Shown here in pieces: positions 22,854 through 34,129 of a stretch of 64,000 bases of DNA. The notes below the pieces were generated by a model. That model was not told where the DNA came from. It saw only the letters and a list, made by a program, of their open reading frames with translations, and made no database searches. A program made the position numbers and the translations under genes. The stretch comes from Cryptomeria japonica. Lineage: Eukaryota; Streptophyta; Pinopsida; Cupressales; Cupressaceae. The DNA lies in assembly GCF_030272615.1 (NCBI RefSeq), contig NC_081414.1:821931896-821995895 (forward strand). The letters are read 5' to 3'. Within the stretch, counting starts at the first letter, position 1. Every line of letters begins with the position of its first letter.

Positions 22854-23489
22854 TTATTTTCTAGTAGCAATCAACTCTCCTCTGCATCCTAAGATCTTGC
22901 ACAATCTACTCTTAAATTCAAGGTGATATCCTTTGTCATTCAATTGTCCAACACTCAATAAGTTATGTTTTAAGCCTTCTACCCAATAAACATCATTTGC
23001 ATTACTTTTACCATTCAGAGAGATAGATCCTTTACCTTTAACCATACAGGGTGAGTTGTTACCAAATCTTACCACACCACCATCAAATTCTTCAAGAGAT
23101 ATGAACTTATTTTTATCACTGGTCATGTGGTTTGAACAACCACCATCAATTATCCATTCATCACTGCTATCAATGGGAGATACCAAAGTCTTCTTATCAG
23201 ACACATCTTCTTTAACAACAACACAAAAAATCTTCTCTTTGTCTTCTTCCTTAGATTCCTCATCAGTCACTCTTTCATCAACTGCAACATAGCATTGTTT
23301 CTTCCATTTTCCTTTGAATTTCCTTAACTTTTCATTTTTATCACTATTAGGGTAGCTTGCAGCTATATGTCCAATCTTGTTGCAAGAGAAACACTTAAGA
23401 GGTAGTTTACCTCTATACTTACCAGTGTCTCTCGAAAGTCTCCTAGCCAGAAGAGCTTCAAACTCCATCAAGTTGTCTTCATTATCCAC
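22854..23489 (-). pseudogene. Copia gag C-terminus and protease
   Basis: A zinc-knuckle region CFSCNKIGHIAASY lacks the last cysteine (tyrosine instead, one base change from TGC). The protease motif reads EWIIDGGCSNHMTSD, with DGG where Copia proteases have DSG. It ends at a TAA just before the pre-integrase region. Open for 211 codons. Confidence 0.88.
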
Positions 23490-23529
23490 ATCTGCCTTGC
23501 TACCGCCATGACTTGTCTTGCAATCATGA

Positions 23530-24202
23530 CTATGACAAACATCTTATCCTTTCTTCACAGGTGTACCAATTACATATGCCTTAAAAGCTAATTCAGATGA
23601 CTTAGAAACACTATTATCAAAACTATTCAATTCAAATGTAGTCAGTTTACCAATAAGTGAATCAATAGTGACCTTATCACTACTCACTCACCTTAACTCT
23701 TGAATAGCAGAAACTTTGATTGCATAGGTAGGTAAAAGAGTTCTAAGCATCTTACTTGCAATAGTGTCATCTTCAATTTTTCCTCCAACACTTCTAACTC
23801 CACCTACAACCTCCTTAATCCCTTGTCCATACTGAGCTATATTTCACCTTCTACCATTCTCATTTCATCAAATTTACCTCTAAGACTTTCTTCCTTATCT
23901 TTTTGAACATGTTTATCACCACCATAGATTAGTTCTAATTTCTCCCAAACTTCAAATGTCATCTCTAATCCATGTATATTAATATATTCAGTATAAGACA
24001 GTGTACTTACTATTGCTTCTAGTACCTGGATTTTCTCTTGTTGGTCTTTAAGTTGATTTGCAGTCAACGGACTGATAGGAGCCACATATTTAGTAACAAC
24101 ATGTTGCCAAAACTGAGAACCCATACCTTTAAGATATATCTTCATCCAATCACTCCATATTCGATAATTATCCTTAGAAAACTTGGGACCCTCCTTCATC
24201 AT
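23530..24202 (-). pseudogene. Copia gag N-terminal region
   Basis: The open part (24,202-23,837) begins MMKEGPKFSKDNYRIWSDWM and includes LEAIVSTLSYTEYINIHGLE and FEVWEKLELIYGG, typical of UBN2-type Copia gag. It ends at a stop; the remainder toward the zinc knuckle is decayed in several frames. It lies ~55 bp after the primer-binding site. Confidence 0.82.
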
Positions 24203-24257
24203 CTTCCTTCAAATATTTCCCTCAAGGGGTTAAGCTTCTACACACAAAGGACCTAAA

Positions 24258-24271
24258 GCTCGGATACTAAT
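24258..24271 (-). other. Primer-binding site of the Copia element
   Basis: ATTAGTATCCGAGC on the minus strand directly after the 5' LTR, a diverged form of the usual TGGTATCAGAGC. Confidence 0.65.
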
Positions 24272-25812
24272 TGTTATTTAGAGGATCCATTTAATATTGA
24301 GAGGGGGGTGAATCAGTATTAACAACAAATTTAAATCTTAAACCAAATTGATCAATACTTTACCAAAACAAATCATAATCAGTACTGGTAGCCATTGAAA
24401 TCAATCTTCTAATCAGATTTATCAAACTGCACATTTAAGTGTTAAATATCATGCATGCAATAAAAAGATATCAACTCAGCACAAAAACAAATCAATCACC
24501 ATATGAACACTAGGATTTTCATGTGGAAACCCAAATGGGAAAAACTATGGTGGGAATTGGTACCCACAAAATAATGCACTCTTTTGGAATGCGCCCTGTT
24601 AGGAGCCTAGCCCGGTTATGAGCTTTACAAAAATTCTCGATTAGGAGACGACACTGTTAGGAGTCACCTGATCAAAGGATTTACAATATGACCTTTGTAA
24701 GGAGCAACCTCGTAGGAGGATTTGAACTCAGGTTGTTGAGGTACCTGATTAAGGGATTTACATGAACAAGGCTTGTTAGGACCTACCCGGTTAAGGGATT
24801 TTGAGCCTGCTACAACTGATAGGGAACAATAGATGAATGATCTCAAAATAGCACTCTCTCCTTGCTTGTTCATATCCACTTCACCTCCAATCTTCTTTAC
24901 TCTTGGAGATACACACCTTTGGTTCAGTAACACACTCTTTTCGCAAATTACTGACATAATAAACTTTATCAAAATTGACCTAAATACACTTTACATCTTT
25001 GACAGGTACAACACCCTAGATACATCAAGATTTAAATGAATTAACATCATAGACCATCACAAATAATTGCAAATCATCATACAATTCATTACAACAAATA
25101 TCAAGACAATTACAACAGTTGAATGATCATAATAGGACACTGCACATCAGTCTGATAAGTAGTCAAATCTTGAAAACATTCTTCTATTCTCTTCATAGTT
25201 TTCCAAGAGATTCCATCCTTAATTGTGCCAAAACCAAATTTTAACTTTTCACGCGAGTTGTGACACATCACCATCAAGCTATGAACATGATGAAATTCAA
25301 TGCCAAGCCATAAAAAATCATCGGTTAAGAGATCTTGTTACCGGTTCTAAAACCTTGCTAAAACCCTATTGAAAATATAACAGTAAATCACAAACATGAC
25401 TTTCTATCATTCAACTATGATGCAGTTCTGGTCAAAGACTTATTACAACGATATAAACACATGTTTCAAACTGAAACACTTAATTCCTCATCAATTTTTA
25501 GAACCAATCATTTATCAGTTAAAGTCCTATTTGCCAATTTACTATCAACTGCACAGTTCATCTCACCAACTTAATCCACTACCAGTAAACCTAGATGACT
25601 TAGATGAAAAAGTAATGAATAATAAACAATATCATAGTTGCCATAGTTGTCATCAATGACAACACAAATAACTGATCGTCAAGTCACCAATCAACATCTC
25701 AACTATACCAGTCATACACCACCATGTCATCATTCTCCTCTTCACATCAACTATAACATCACCAACAATCCTTATATCAACATCATCATCAGTTATGCCA
25801 ATCATGCCAACA
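24272..25812 (-). repeat. 5' LTR of the Copia element
   Basis: Minus strand starts TGTTGGCATGATTGGCATAA and ends CTAAATAACA. It aligns with 18,279-19,850 along its length, with scattered, largely transition differences and one ~20-bp deletion. Confidence 0.9.
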
Positions 25813-27617
25813 ATAAATAAATGTACAAGTGACTCCTCATGGGCACCAAACCTAGAGCCACTTAGACTTTAGACATTTTGAGTGATTGTAGCTTCTGGTG
25901 ACTGTTTAGATCCCGAAATGGACACCTTTTATCCTCCCAAACTTGGTCTCCTTATGCATGACCTTTGATGTATGAATATGGATGTGCGAAGGAGTTTATT
26001 TTTTCTATTTTAATTTATATTTATCACCTCTTAATGTTCACCTCTTGAAACTGCAATTACAAATAGCCATAAAGTGCAAACAATTAATATTTTTCTCACA
26101 TGTCATAGGAAACACTATCCAATGAGCATGGAGACTTATGAATGGCTTATGATTGCAAGGTTAATGTCATGTTATCCTAACAAGAAGAAGCCTATGAGGT
26201 ATTTATGGATTTCATTTTAGGGGAAGCATGGTTATTAATTCTTGTTATTTATAGGGTCTTATTGGAACATAATGGAGAATGACTCTCATGCCTATGTTAA
26301 GAAGTGCTAAATTATCTAAATAATACAAAATTATCCCATCACCTTGGACCAATCACTAGATAGGACACATCACATCATGTCAGTGTATGATGAGGTATTT
26401 TATATTTGAGAAAAAAAAGATAGATTTATTTCGAGGTAATAGTTGTAGAGAGGGTAATTATATTAATATTTTTTCTTAACCATTGGGAGTAAGAGAGTAG
26501 AAGGGGTTTGAGGTTAGGTCTAATAGATAAAATAATTAATTAAAAAAATCAAATAATTTATATTTATACACTTTTAGATTTTATTATGCCACAAAGAGGA
26601 TTTAGCTATCGTATTTATGTAAGGGATACATACAAATTTATTTAGTTATAAGGGGTTGGAATGATTAAGTCATTTGCTATACCATCAATGAGACACATGT
26701 TTAATTCAAAATGAGGGACTTAACCTATGAACATGTTGTAGCCTAAAATATATAGATAAATGAGAAATGACTCTCATTTTGGGCATTGACCAAGAGAACC
26801 TCATAGATTAAATTAGACGCACTTGATTATGATGAGAAATTATTTTTTACCTTATTTTAGTATTTAAATGTATATTTTGAATGGTTAATACATACCTTTA
26901 AAGTATTGGAATATGATAATTTATCAAAGAGTTTTTTTTAGGTTTAATATGTATGTATTACTAGAAAATATGTATCAACATTGCATTATAATGTTAAGAA
27001 TAATGAAAATTTAATTTTTTAACATTATAAATATTAAATTTTAGCATGGTGGTCCCTCCATGGCATGATGACTTCTCCATGTATCATACAAACCAATGAT
27101 TGACATGAAGAAGCTATGCCATGACGAGAATAGGTGAGGATGTTGGATGATGAGATCGAATTTCACTTCAATGTGTCGAAACTGCTCAAAATAAGTTCGA
27201 ACAAGAAAGAATGTTGGTTATGGTGACATGGACCTCTTGAAGATCTACAATTTTAGAAACTAGGATTAATTAACTTCATGGATAATAAATTATGGTTATT
27301 GAAATTATGGTCTTAGTTAGTTGGGTTTCTTGTCTGTATGAAGAATTTTCAATTCCATGGGTGGAAATTTTGTGATTGGTTATACTTATGATAGTTACTT
27401 CGATCCCTTGTTGATGCGATGGTTTTGGTATTTTTGTTATGACTTTAATAGTCTTTCTAGAAATTGTGACTCTAATGTTTATTATCTATATTATTATTCA
27501 TATTAATATTATTTTAATTGATATAAATATATACTAATTTAACTATATTAAATTTATTATAATGAACATTATTTACAAGCTAAAAAACTCTATTAAATGC
27601 TTCACTTTAACATACTA
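25813..27617. other. No gene seen
   Basis: AT-rich sequence between two Copia elements. No open frame with recognisable content, no LTR pair and no hairpin element noticed. Confidence 0.55.
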
Positions 27618-28058
27618 TGAGATTTTGCCAAGATCAAGAGGCAATGGAAAGCACAAATAAGAGAGAACAAAATAGATGATAGAAATAAACTGTATTCTAT
27701 CAAGATGAAAAATATGATCAACTGGATCATTAAGCATTACATACAATGAATATAAGCCTGCTTATATAGGCAAGGCTATACAGATATGTGAGCACACAAA
27801 CATGACATGTGGCTCAATAAGAAACAAGGGTAGGTAGGAGAAACAATATAATAGTCCACATGAGGTGGATCACCCACTGAATGTGGAGTGTAAAAACAAG
27901 ATCAACACCATAAAAGGTGGAAATTCTCCTACACACACTATCCCAATGTGGCACAAACACCCAAGTGTCTCATACCCAAACTACTATGAAATGCATTTCC
28001 TAAGTAAACTTAAGTAAAGTGTAATAATATCCATGATGAATAATTATTTACACCAACA
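27618..28058 (-). repeat. 3' LTR of the non-autonomous Copia element
   Basis: Minus strand starts TGTTGGTGTAAATAATTATT and ends GGCAAAATCTCA. TATATAAG lies on the minus strand near 27,762-27,769. Its low-coordinate 180 bp are nearly identical to 31,419-31,598. Confidence 0.9.
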
Positions 28059-28070
28059 CCCCCCCCTTAA
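28059..28070 (-). other. Polypurine tract
   Basis: TTAAGGGGGGGG on the minus strand directly before the LTR start TGTTGGTGT; same form as at 3032-3042. Confidence 0.85.
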
Positions 28071-28280
28071 GTACATCTTAGGGGAATGCACTTAAGTCTA
28101 CAATGCAACTAAGCAATGCAAGATGAGTCCTGGCTACTAGGCCATGTTAGGTACCCATGAACAAATGCAAATGCATGAAAACCAATGCAATGAAATCTCT
28201 CACAAAGTGAGGAAAGAGAGAAAAACCCAATGGGAAAAAACCCTCCCCCAAAAGAGAGATGAAAACATACAAGAGAACTC

Positions 28281-30623
28281 TCATAGAAAAATGTGAGGAA
28301 CAAAACCCAATGTGAGGAAAAAGTCCCCCCCATATGAGAGAAGAAGAAGAAGAGAGACTAGGAAGCCCCCCCTCAATGTGGAATCTACACCAATGATAGA
28401 AGCTCGATGCATGAAGAAACTACTCCACAAACGTCGAACAACAGTCCTCCCCTTAGGAAGAAACAAAACCAAAGATGTATCCATGAAGTCTCCCCAATCA
28501 TGAAGGGAAGATGTAAGAAGAAAACTCATGATGAAAGGAATCTCTGAAAACTGCTCAAGTGTCCCCATATCGATACTGAAAGATACCCCCTCCAAAGGTG
28601 GTAAACTGTGCCACACTGCTGAAAAAGGCACTCCAAGATCTAGTGGAGATGGATGTAGAACAATATCCAAAGACTCACATGTCTCCTCAAAACATAAAGA
28701 GACCTCCTCCAACTATTGTACATAAGTATCCACAATCATGTCAACCTCGAAAGAATGATCATGTAGAGAATGAACAAGAGGGTCAGAGTGTTCCCTTGCA
28801 ACATTCGAAGAAGGATCACCTTCATCAAAGAGAAGATGAATGTCATCAATGATGTCTCCCAAATCTGCAATGTAGGATTCCATAAATAAACCTGCAATGT
28901 CTGTCAAGTAATCATCCCATGAATCTGAAGCTGGAAGACAATGAATATCCTGTTGCACTGAATCACATGAAGGTAAAACTATCGCACTATCCACATCATC
29001 AGGTGCAATAGGTGATGTGATATCAATATGAGGAGATGAAACACAAGACTCAAGAACGGGTTCACATGTGAGAATCCCCATGTTCAAGTGCCCAAAGTTC
29101 TCCTCAAAATCTGAACCATCACAAGAAGTGTGATCATCATGTGTAGAATCATCAAATGTGAAATCATCATCATCAACAAAATCTGAAAAGGAGTATAAAT
29201 GAGATGCATGATCAACCACCCCAGTCGCAATGATAGCTCTAGTCTCCAAGTCTCTAATGAAAACTAACTTAGGTGTGAACTCCACAACTCTCTTAGTTGC
29301 GCCATGTGTGATTTGATAGATAGAAAGGAGATTGTTTGTCAAGTGGGGTACACACAACACATTACTGAAGGAGTTATCCCCAATGTCAATAGATCCTTTC
29401 CCAATCACATCCATGTATTTATGATTTCCCATCAATATCTATGACATGGTGCAAGGCTCAAATGTAGAGAACATAGACTGGGAAGATGCCATATGATGAG
29501 AAGCCCTTGAATCTAGAAGCCATCTCTTTGAATCATGACTGATAGTAGCACATAGAGATTTTCCTTTTCTTGTCCCAAAAGAGTGAGTCTTCCCACTTGT
29601 AGAAGCCATGGATGCTTGCCCTTTTCCTTTTGAATGTGAGGGAGTGTAAGTTGATGAATCATCCTTCTTGTAGACATTAGGCAAATCAATGTTATGCTTT
29701 TTGAGGATATGTGTGACATCATCAATCTTCTTAGAATGAGAATGACGCTCCTCATGACCAACCTTTTTACAATAGGCACAAGTAGGTCTCTCCTTCTTTG
29801 GTGAATTATCCCTCTTGGAAGAGGATGAATCTCCTTGTTGTGGAGAAGATGGTGCTTTGTCCTTAGGTTTTGATTGCCATTTCTTCTTGTTTGAGTTGTC
29901 CTTTCCTTGATTTCCTTTGTTCCCTTGATTTGCCACTAATACTTGAGACTTAGAAGCCTTAAGAATGCCCATGCTTATCAACTTAGTTTGTTCCATCATC
30001 AACATTTCATTGAAAGCATCAAATGTAGGCATTGTGTAGCTTGAACCCATTGTCATCCTATGGGTTTGGAAACTAGAAACAAATGTTGCATATTTGTGTG
30101 GAAGCTTGCCTATCAAGTTGAATATCAATTGAGTATCCTTCTTATAAATGCCACAATCTTTGAGTTGTTCCCTCAACTAATTTGCCTTAGTGACATAATG
30201 TTGTTTAGTATCAAAGTTCTTGGGATCCAACATGGTGAGATCACTATCAATTTGATATCCCCAAATCTCATCAACTTGACCATATAAGTCTTGAAACTTT
30301 TTCCAAGCATCCTTGATTAGAGTACACTTCTCAATATGAAAAATGAGATCCTTTGATACATACTTTCTTAAGGTACCAATTTCCATGATATTTTTAGTGA
30401 GCCAATCCAAGTGACCAACTGGACCAACCTTAGGATCAGCAGGAGCAACAATAGTTCCATCAATGTAATGAGTTAGTCCCTTTTCCATAAGCTTACTCCA
30501 TGCATCAATTTTCCAAGTAGCATAATTATGAGTAGTTAAGAGAGGAAACTTAGAAGAACCCATAGTAGCAAAAAGGAAGGAGCACAAGAACACAAAAGCA
30601 CAAGAGACACCCCCCAAATTCAC
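28281..30623 (-). pseudogene. Copia gag-protease polyprotein interrupted by three TAG codons
   Basis: A single frame runs from 30,623 to 28,281 with in-frame TAGs at 30,177-30,179, 29,439-29,441 and 28,713-28,715. Gag comes first (HNYATWKIDAWSKLM, then LIFNLIGKLPHKYATFVSSF), then a lysine-rich linker, a knuckle CAYCKKVGHEERHS with serine replacing the last cysteine, and the protease WLLDSRASHHMASS, where R replaces the glycine of DSGA. After the protease fold (VLCVPHLTNNLLS) comes a ~150-residue acidic region rich in D and S, then a hydrophobic tail. The acidic extension occupies the place of integrase and is not a domain I recognise. The three TAGs stand where CAG is expected or possible. 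Confidence 0.85.
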
Positions 30624-31404
30624 TCAATCAAAGTACCCCCCAAAAAAGATGATTTTGGCACTTTATATGTAGTGCGTGTACAATAGGCCACTTGCAAAAC
30701 AAGGCAAAGTGGACTTCTGATTTCAATTTACAACTTCTCAAAATGAGATCTAAGAGACTTTAACAAATACTGCTAGTGATCTAAACTAAGATCTAAGCAA
30801 AATGCAAGTACCAAATATGCCAAAAATGGCCAAATAATGAAAGTAAAATTTCTACTTAAAATTACTGCAAACAAATGGCAGATTATGAAAGTAGATGAAA
30901 AAATATGCACTTCAAAAAAAATGGCACCTGAAAAGGAGTCCATATGAGCCCAAATGAAGCCTCCAAAGTTGTAAAAATCAGGATTTCATGAGATCTGAAA
31001 AACCTGTATCCGAGAAACAAAAACATCCTGCACCATTGTATAGATCACAAAATTCTACCCCAAAACAAAAAAAATTTCTCAAAAAAAGGAGTTCGGATGA
31101 GTGAGATATCGCTATTTGAAAATCGCCTACAAAATTATAATTTCTGGAAAATTTCCGTCGTGGCTTCAAACTTCAAATGCCTCTAGATTTGGCCTCTGAA
31201 GTCCGATTTGGATGAAACAAAAGGCAAAAATGACTTTCTTGGACCTCCTCAATCCAATGGTAACCTCAGATTTGATCCATCAAGCTTCAATAATAACTTG
31301 CAATAGAAAGATCCAAAATACAAACCCCAAATAGCATCAAATTTCTCTCAATTGGCAAACCAATGACACTCTAATGGATTTGATACCATGTGAGACATGG
31401 ACCA

Positions 31405-31417
31405 GCTCTGATACCTT
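31405..31417 (-). other. Primer-binding site, followed by a second partial one
   Basis: AAGGTATCAGAGC follows the LTR end TCTCA. Sixteen bases further on the minus strand, CATGGTATCAAATCC (31,375-31,389) forms a second site-like sequence. The stretch between, AGCTGGTCCATGTCTC, is identical to the end of the short tRNA-bearing LTR. Confidence 0.75.
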
Positions 31418-31418
31418 G

Positions 31419-31598
31419 TGAGATTTTGCCAAGATCAATAGGCAATGGAAAGCACAAATAAGAGAGAACAAAATAGATGATAGAAATAAACTGTATTCTA
31501 TCAAGATGAAAAATATGATCAACTAGATCATTAAGCATTACATACAATGAATATAAGCCTTCTTATATAGGCAAGGCCATATGGATATTTGAGCACAC
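31419..31598 (-). repeat. Truncated 5' LTR of the non-autonomous Copia element
   Basis: Contains the TATA region (TATATAAG near 31,562-31,569) and everything downstream to GGCAAAATCTCA. The sequence upstream of the TATA region is missing. Confidence 0.9.
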
Positions 31599-31795
31599 TG
31601 GCGTCCGAGGCCATGGCTTCACCCACTTGGTATTTTAATCTTTGTACTCTATTCTTTTTGTTTTTGTATTCCAAATATTTATAACACTCTATATAATCAA
31701 GTTATTCAACTTTTTCAGATACAACTCATAATTTAACATAGTCGAGGTTTCAATTCAAATGACTTTATATATACACTAAAATTCCTACATATCAT
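31599..31795. other. Short gene-free DNA right of the truncated LTR
   Basis: About 200 bp beginning CTGGCGTCCGAGGCC that match neither LTR. Nothing recognisable. Confidence 0.4.
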
Positions 31796-32136
31796 CACTT
31801 AGATAGCAATTAATCACTGATATTATTTCAATGACTAAATAGTGGGTATTAGAAATTCTTACTTGAAAAATCAATTTAACTCCATTACTAATAGAGAAAT
31901 TTTAAAAATATCCCTTTGTGCATTCAAAAGAGCAACTACCACTTAGATAGCAATTAATCACTCATGTTATTTCAATGACTACATAGTGGGTATTAGAAAT
32001 GCTTACTAGAACAACCAATTTAACTCCATTAAGAGCAGAAGAATTTAAAAAAATTCCCTCCCCACATTTAGAACAACGATAGTCACTTAGTAATTAATCA
32101 TTTATGTTATTTGAATAACTAAATAGTGGGTATTAG
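31796..32136 (+). repeat. Tandem 144-bp repeats (two full, one partial)
   Basis: Units start at about 31,796, 31,940 and 32,084 with CACTTAG followed by CAATTAATCACT or TAATTAATCA; each includes AAATAGTGGGTATTAG or ACATAGTGGGTATTAG. A further diverged piece (GCTTACTACGACAACATT then AATTCCCTTCGCATT) near 32,551-32,610 leads into the promoter region, so the promoter's upstream flank appears to derive from this family. Confidence 0.85.
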
Positions 32137-32582
32137 GATGCGGTCCCATTGGAGGCTTAAGATTCTATTTTTTAGGAAGAGGAGGTCCCATGAAGAAAAA
32201 CAATGTGTTAAGGGATTATTTGAAATCTTTTCTTAAGAAATAGAAATTCCTATTTTTAAGGCTTGCATATTTAAGTGGGTGAAAATAGGATGGGACTAGA
32301 AATTCCCCTACCAGTTTAGGAATGTTATTTGTCATTTGTCAAACATCTAAATTTATATCTCTAGAAAATGATTATCTTTTTAATGATTTTTATCATTCCA
32401 TAATATAGAAGACAAAAATATTATATTCATAAGACCACCATCCTTAAATTTTGAAAAAAATTAAATTAAAAAATACATGAAATCAACAACTTCAAAATAT
32501 CCCAAAAAAATTGAGCAACTCCACCCCATCCATAAGACCCTAGCGTAAAAAATGCTTACTACGACAACATTCCCGAATTTAA
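32137..32582. other. Gene-free spacer upstream of the promoter
   Basis: Moderately AT-rich, no coding region. It contains a G-rich stretch (AGGAAGAGGAGGTCCC near 32,175) and ends in the diverged repeat noted above. Confidence 0.5.
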
Positions 32583-33134
32583 AAAAATTCCCTTCGCATT
32601 CAGAACAGCGACTGTCATTAACAATGTTGTCGTCTAGCGTTCCAAGCTGTCGTGTAATAGATATCTTCGCATTCCATTTTATACGGAGAACAACGACACA
32701 ACACTTACCGAGGAAATAAACGACGTTAACGATAACCTGGGTTAGACGCGGGGTTAGTGGACGCTTCCACCACGTGGCGACGTGTAGTCGTGGGACCTTT
32801 TCCATGGAAAAGCAATTTCGCTGGCAAAACGGCTGAAAAGGAAGACAAAACAGCTGACGTGGAACACAGGACTGGGAAGTTGTCGCGTTGGGGGAGTTGA
32901 CGTGGAAGGTTGAAGGCATGGTTGCCTGGTAATTGCTGCGCTGACGTGGAGGGCTGTGCTTGGGCGCAAACACTGAAAACGGGATAAAAAAGCAGTTCTA
33001 CATAGACAAAGAGAGGGGTGATGAGAAAATATCTTGCGGAGTACATAATTTTGAGGCTTCTGTTTTATAATCTTACTCCACAGTCCACATGCATTTTACT
33101 TACTCCACATGCTTCTGTTTAACATTGCAGAGTC
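32583..33134 (+). promoter_or_regulatory. G-box and TGACGTGG-rich promoter of the membrane-protein gene
   Basis: Contains the palindromic G-box CCACGTGG (about 32,769-32,776) and three TGACGTGG sites (32,855, 32,898, 32,942), the kind of ACGT-core elements bound by plant bZIP factors such as ABA-response regulators. A second copy of most of this block lies at 15,390-15,780, where three of the four ACGT cores are kept. The region ends at the TATA box of the gene. Stress or ABA control is inference from the motifs only. Confidence 0.65.
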
Positions 33135-33160
33135 CTATAAATGGAGGCCTTGGGCCTCCT
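33135..33160 (+). promoter_or_regulatory. TATA box followed by a 7-bp-stem palindrome
   Basis: CTATAAATG at 33,135-33,143 is a good plant TATA box. GGAGGCC, TTG, GGCCTCC follow immediately (33,143-33,159), a perfect small palindrome. Transcription would start near 33,165-33,175. Confidence 0.7.
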
Positions 33161-33164
33161 CTTT

Positions 33165-33214
33165 CACATACAGATCAAAGCGCTGGAAGTTGCACGCCGA
33201 CTTTTGTCTAGAAG
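33165..33214 (+). other. Probable 5' untranslated exon 1
   Basis: Inferred leader from the expected start site to the donor AAG|GTATGT at 33,214/33,215. The matching acceptor is TATGTCCAG ending at 33,289, giving a 75-bp intron. No ATG-initiated frame spans it. Confidence 0.55.
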
Positions 33215-33311
33215 GTATGTTTTAGATTTTACAATTGTGTCAATATTTTAGATCAAACCCCATAATTCATGTATTGCTTTTATGTCCAGTTGGGAGATCC
33301 TTGTGGAGAAT

Positions 33312-34001
33312 ATGGAACAAGAACTGCCCGCTGTCGTTGTGGAAGAGGGTATATGTTCTTAACCCTTGTGGAGAATTTCTGCCAGTTATTTTAGAAATTT
33401 AATTATATTCTCAACCTTTCTAATATTAAAATCAGTTTAGTATTGATAGTTTAAGAAAGGAGGGTCTTGTGCCATTACCATGTACTGTAGAAGCTCAGAA
33501 TATATGTAATTATACATTTGTAAAGCAGAGGTTGTGAATGGAACAGGTCAAAGGAGTCCTGCACCTATGGAGGAAGAAAGGCAGGAAGAAGCAGGAGATG
33601 GTCGATCTGAAGTAGCCCTGAATGTGCAGATAAAAGAGGTTGTAAAGGAAAAGTGGAGATATGTCACTTGCGCATTATCACTCTTTACTATATCTATCCC
33701 TCTTTTTGGCCTCTATTTCACTCTGTGGCAAAGCCTTACAGATTTGTTGGTTATGATGATTTGCATGATAATTTTTTCTTCAATTTTAGGAGACCTCTCT
33801 TGTCTTATTTATCACAAAATGAGAAAGGAAGAGCAATTGAGATCAGAGGCAAACCAAAATAACGATCAAACCACAATAGGTGGTGGTTGCTCAGGTCAGA
33901 TACGTCTTTTCTTCCGAGTAGTATTTTCGGCAATCACAGTCTATTTTCTGGTTGCCGCCAAAGCCATCAGCAAATTTATTGCCATTCATAAAACAGCGTA
34001 A
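33312..34001 (+). CDS. Spliced three-helix membrane protein, 169 aa
   Basis: Inferred structure: coding exon 33,312-33,348, intron 33,349-33,528 (donor GG|GTATAT, acceptor AAAGCAG), coding exon 33,529-34,001. The join gives 510 nt, exactly 170 codons including TAA. The ATG at 33,312 opens MEQELPAVVVEEEVVNGTGQ, an acidic N-terminus of ~55 residues. Three hydrophobic segments follow at about 57-79 (YVTCALSLFTISIPLFGLYF), 83-107 and 138-158, with a charged linker (HKMRKEEQLRSEANQNND) between the second and third and a basic C-terminal tail. No signal peptide and no family recognised. It is the only intact-looking host gene in the window, has a TATA box and ACGT-rich promoter, and its 3' flank starts the large duplication. 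It could instead be the 3' part of a longer gene, but the frame is open and the splice phases agree. Confidence 0.65.
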
Positions 34002-34129
34002 ATTGCTGTTTTGACTTGTTTTCTTGTTTGCCATATTTGTTTGTTGTAGCAGCTATGTGTTTCTGTTATCTTTTGATGGCTTTCTTTGATGTAATATATA
34101 ATGTAAATTTTGATGTAATTACATCAAAA

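Larger units (their letters stand above)
18279..25812 (-). mobile_element. Complete but decayed Ty1/Copia retrotransposon
   Basis: A minus-strand element of ~7.5 kb. LTRs lie at 18,279-19,850 (3') and 24,272-25,812 (5'), the polypurine tract abuts the 3' LTR, and the primer-binding site abuts the 5' LTR. Gene order gag, protease, integrase, RT, RNase H defines Copia. Flanking 5-mers ATAAT (18,274-18,278) and ATAAA (25,813-25,817) agree at four of five positions, so they are a plausible target duplication. All domains are interrupted by stops or shifts, so it cannot mobilise itself. Confidence 0.9.
27618..31598 (-). mobile_element. Non-autonomous Copia element (gag/protease only), 5'-truncated
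   Basis: A minus-strand element with a full 3' LTR (27,618-28,058), polypurine tract, one long decayed gag-protease frame, primer-binding site, and only ~180 bp of 5' LTR (31,419-31,598). There is no integrase, RT or RNase H between the protease and the polypurine tract. The 5' LTR breaks off at GAGCACA, after which the sequence is unrelated, so the U3 part upstream of the TATA region is lost. Confidence 0.9.

Noticed and set aside
28312-28852. Plus-strand frames opposite the non-autonomous Copia polyprotein
   Set aside because: Antisense shadows; the minus frame is continuous with gag and protease.
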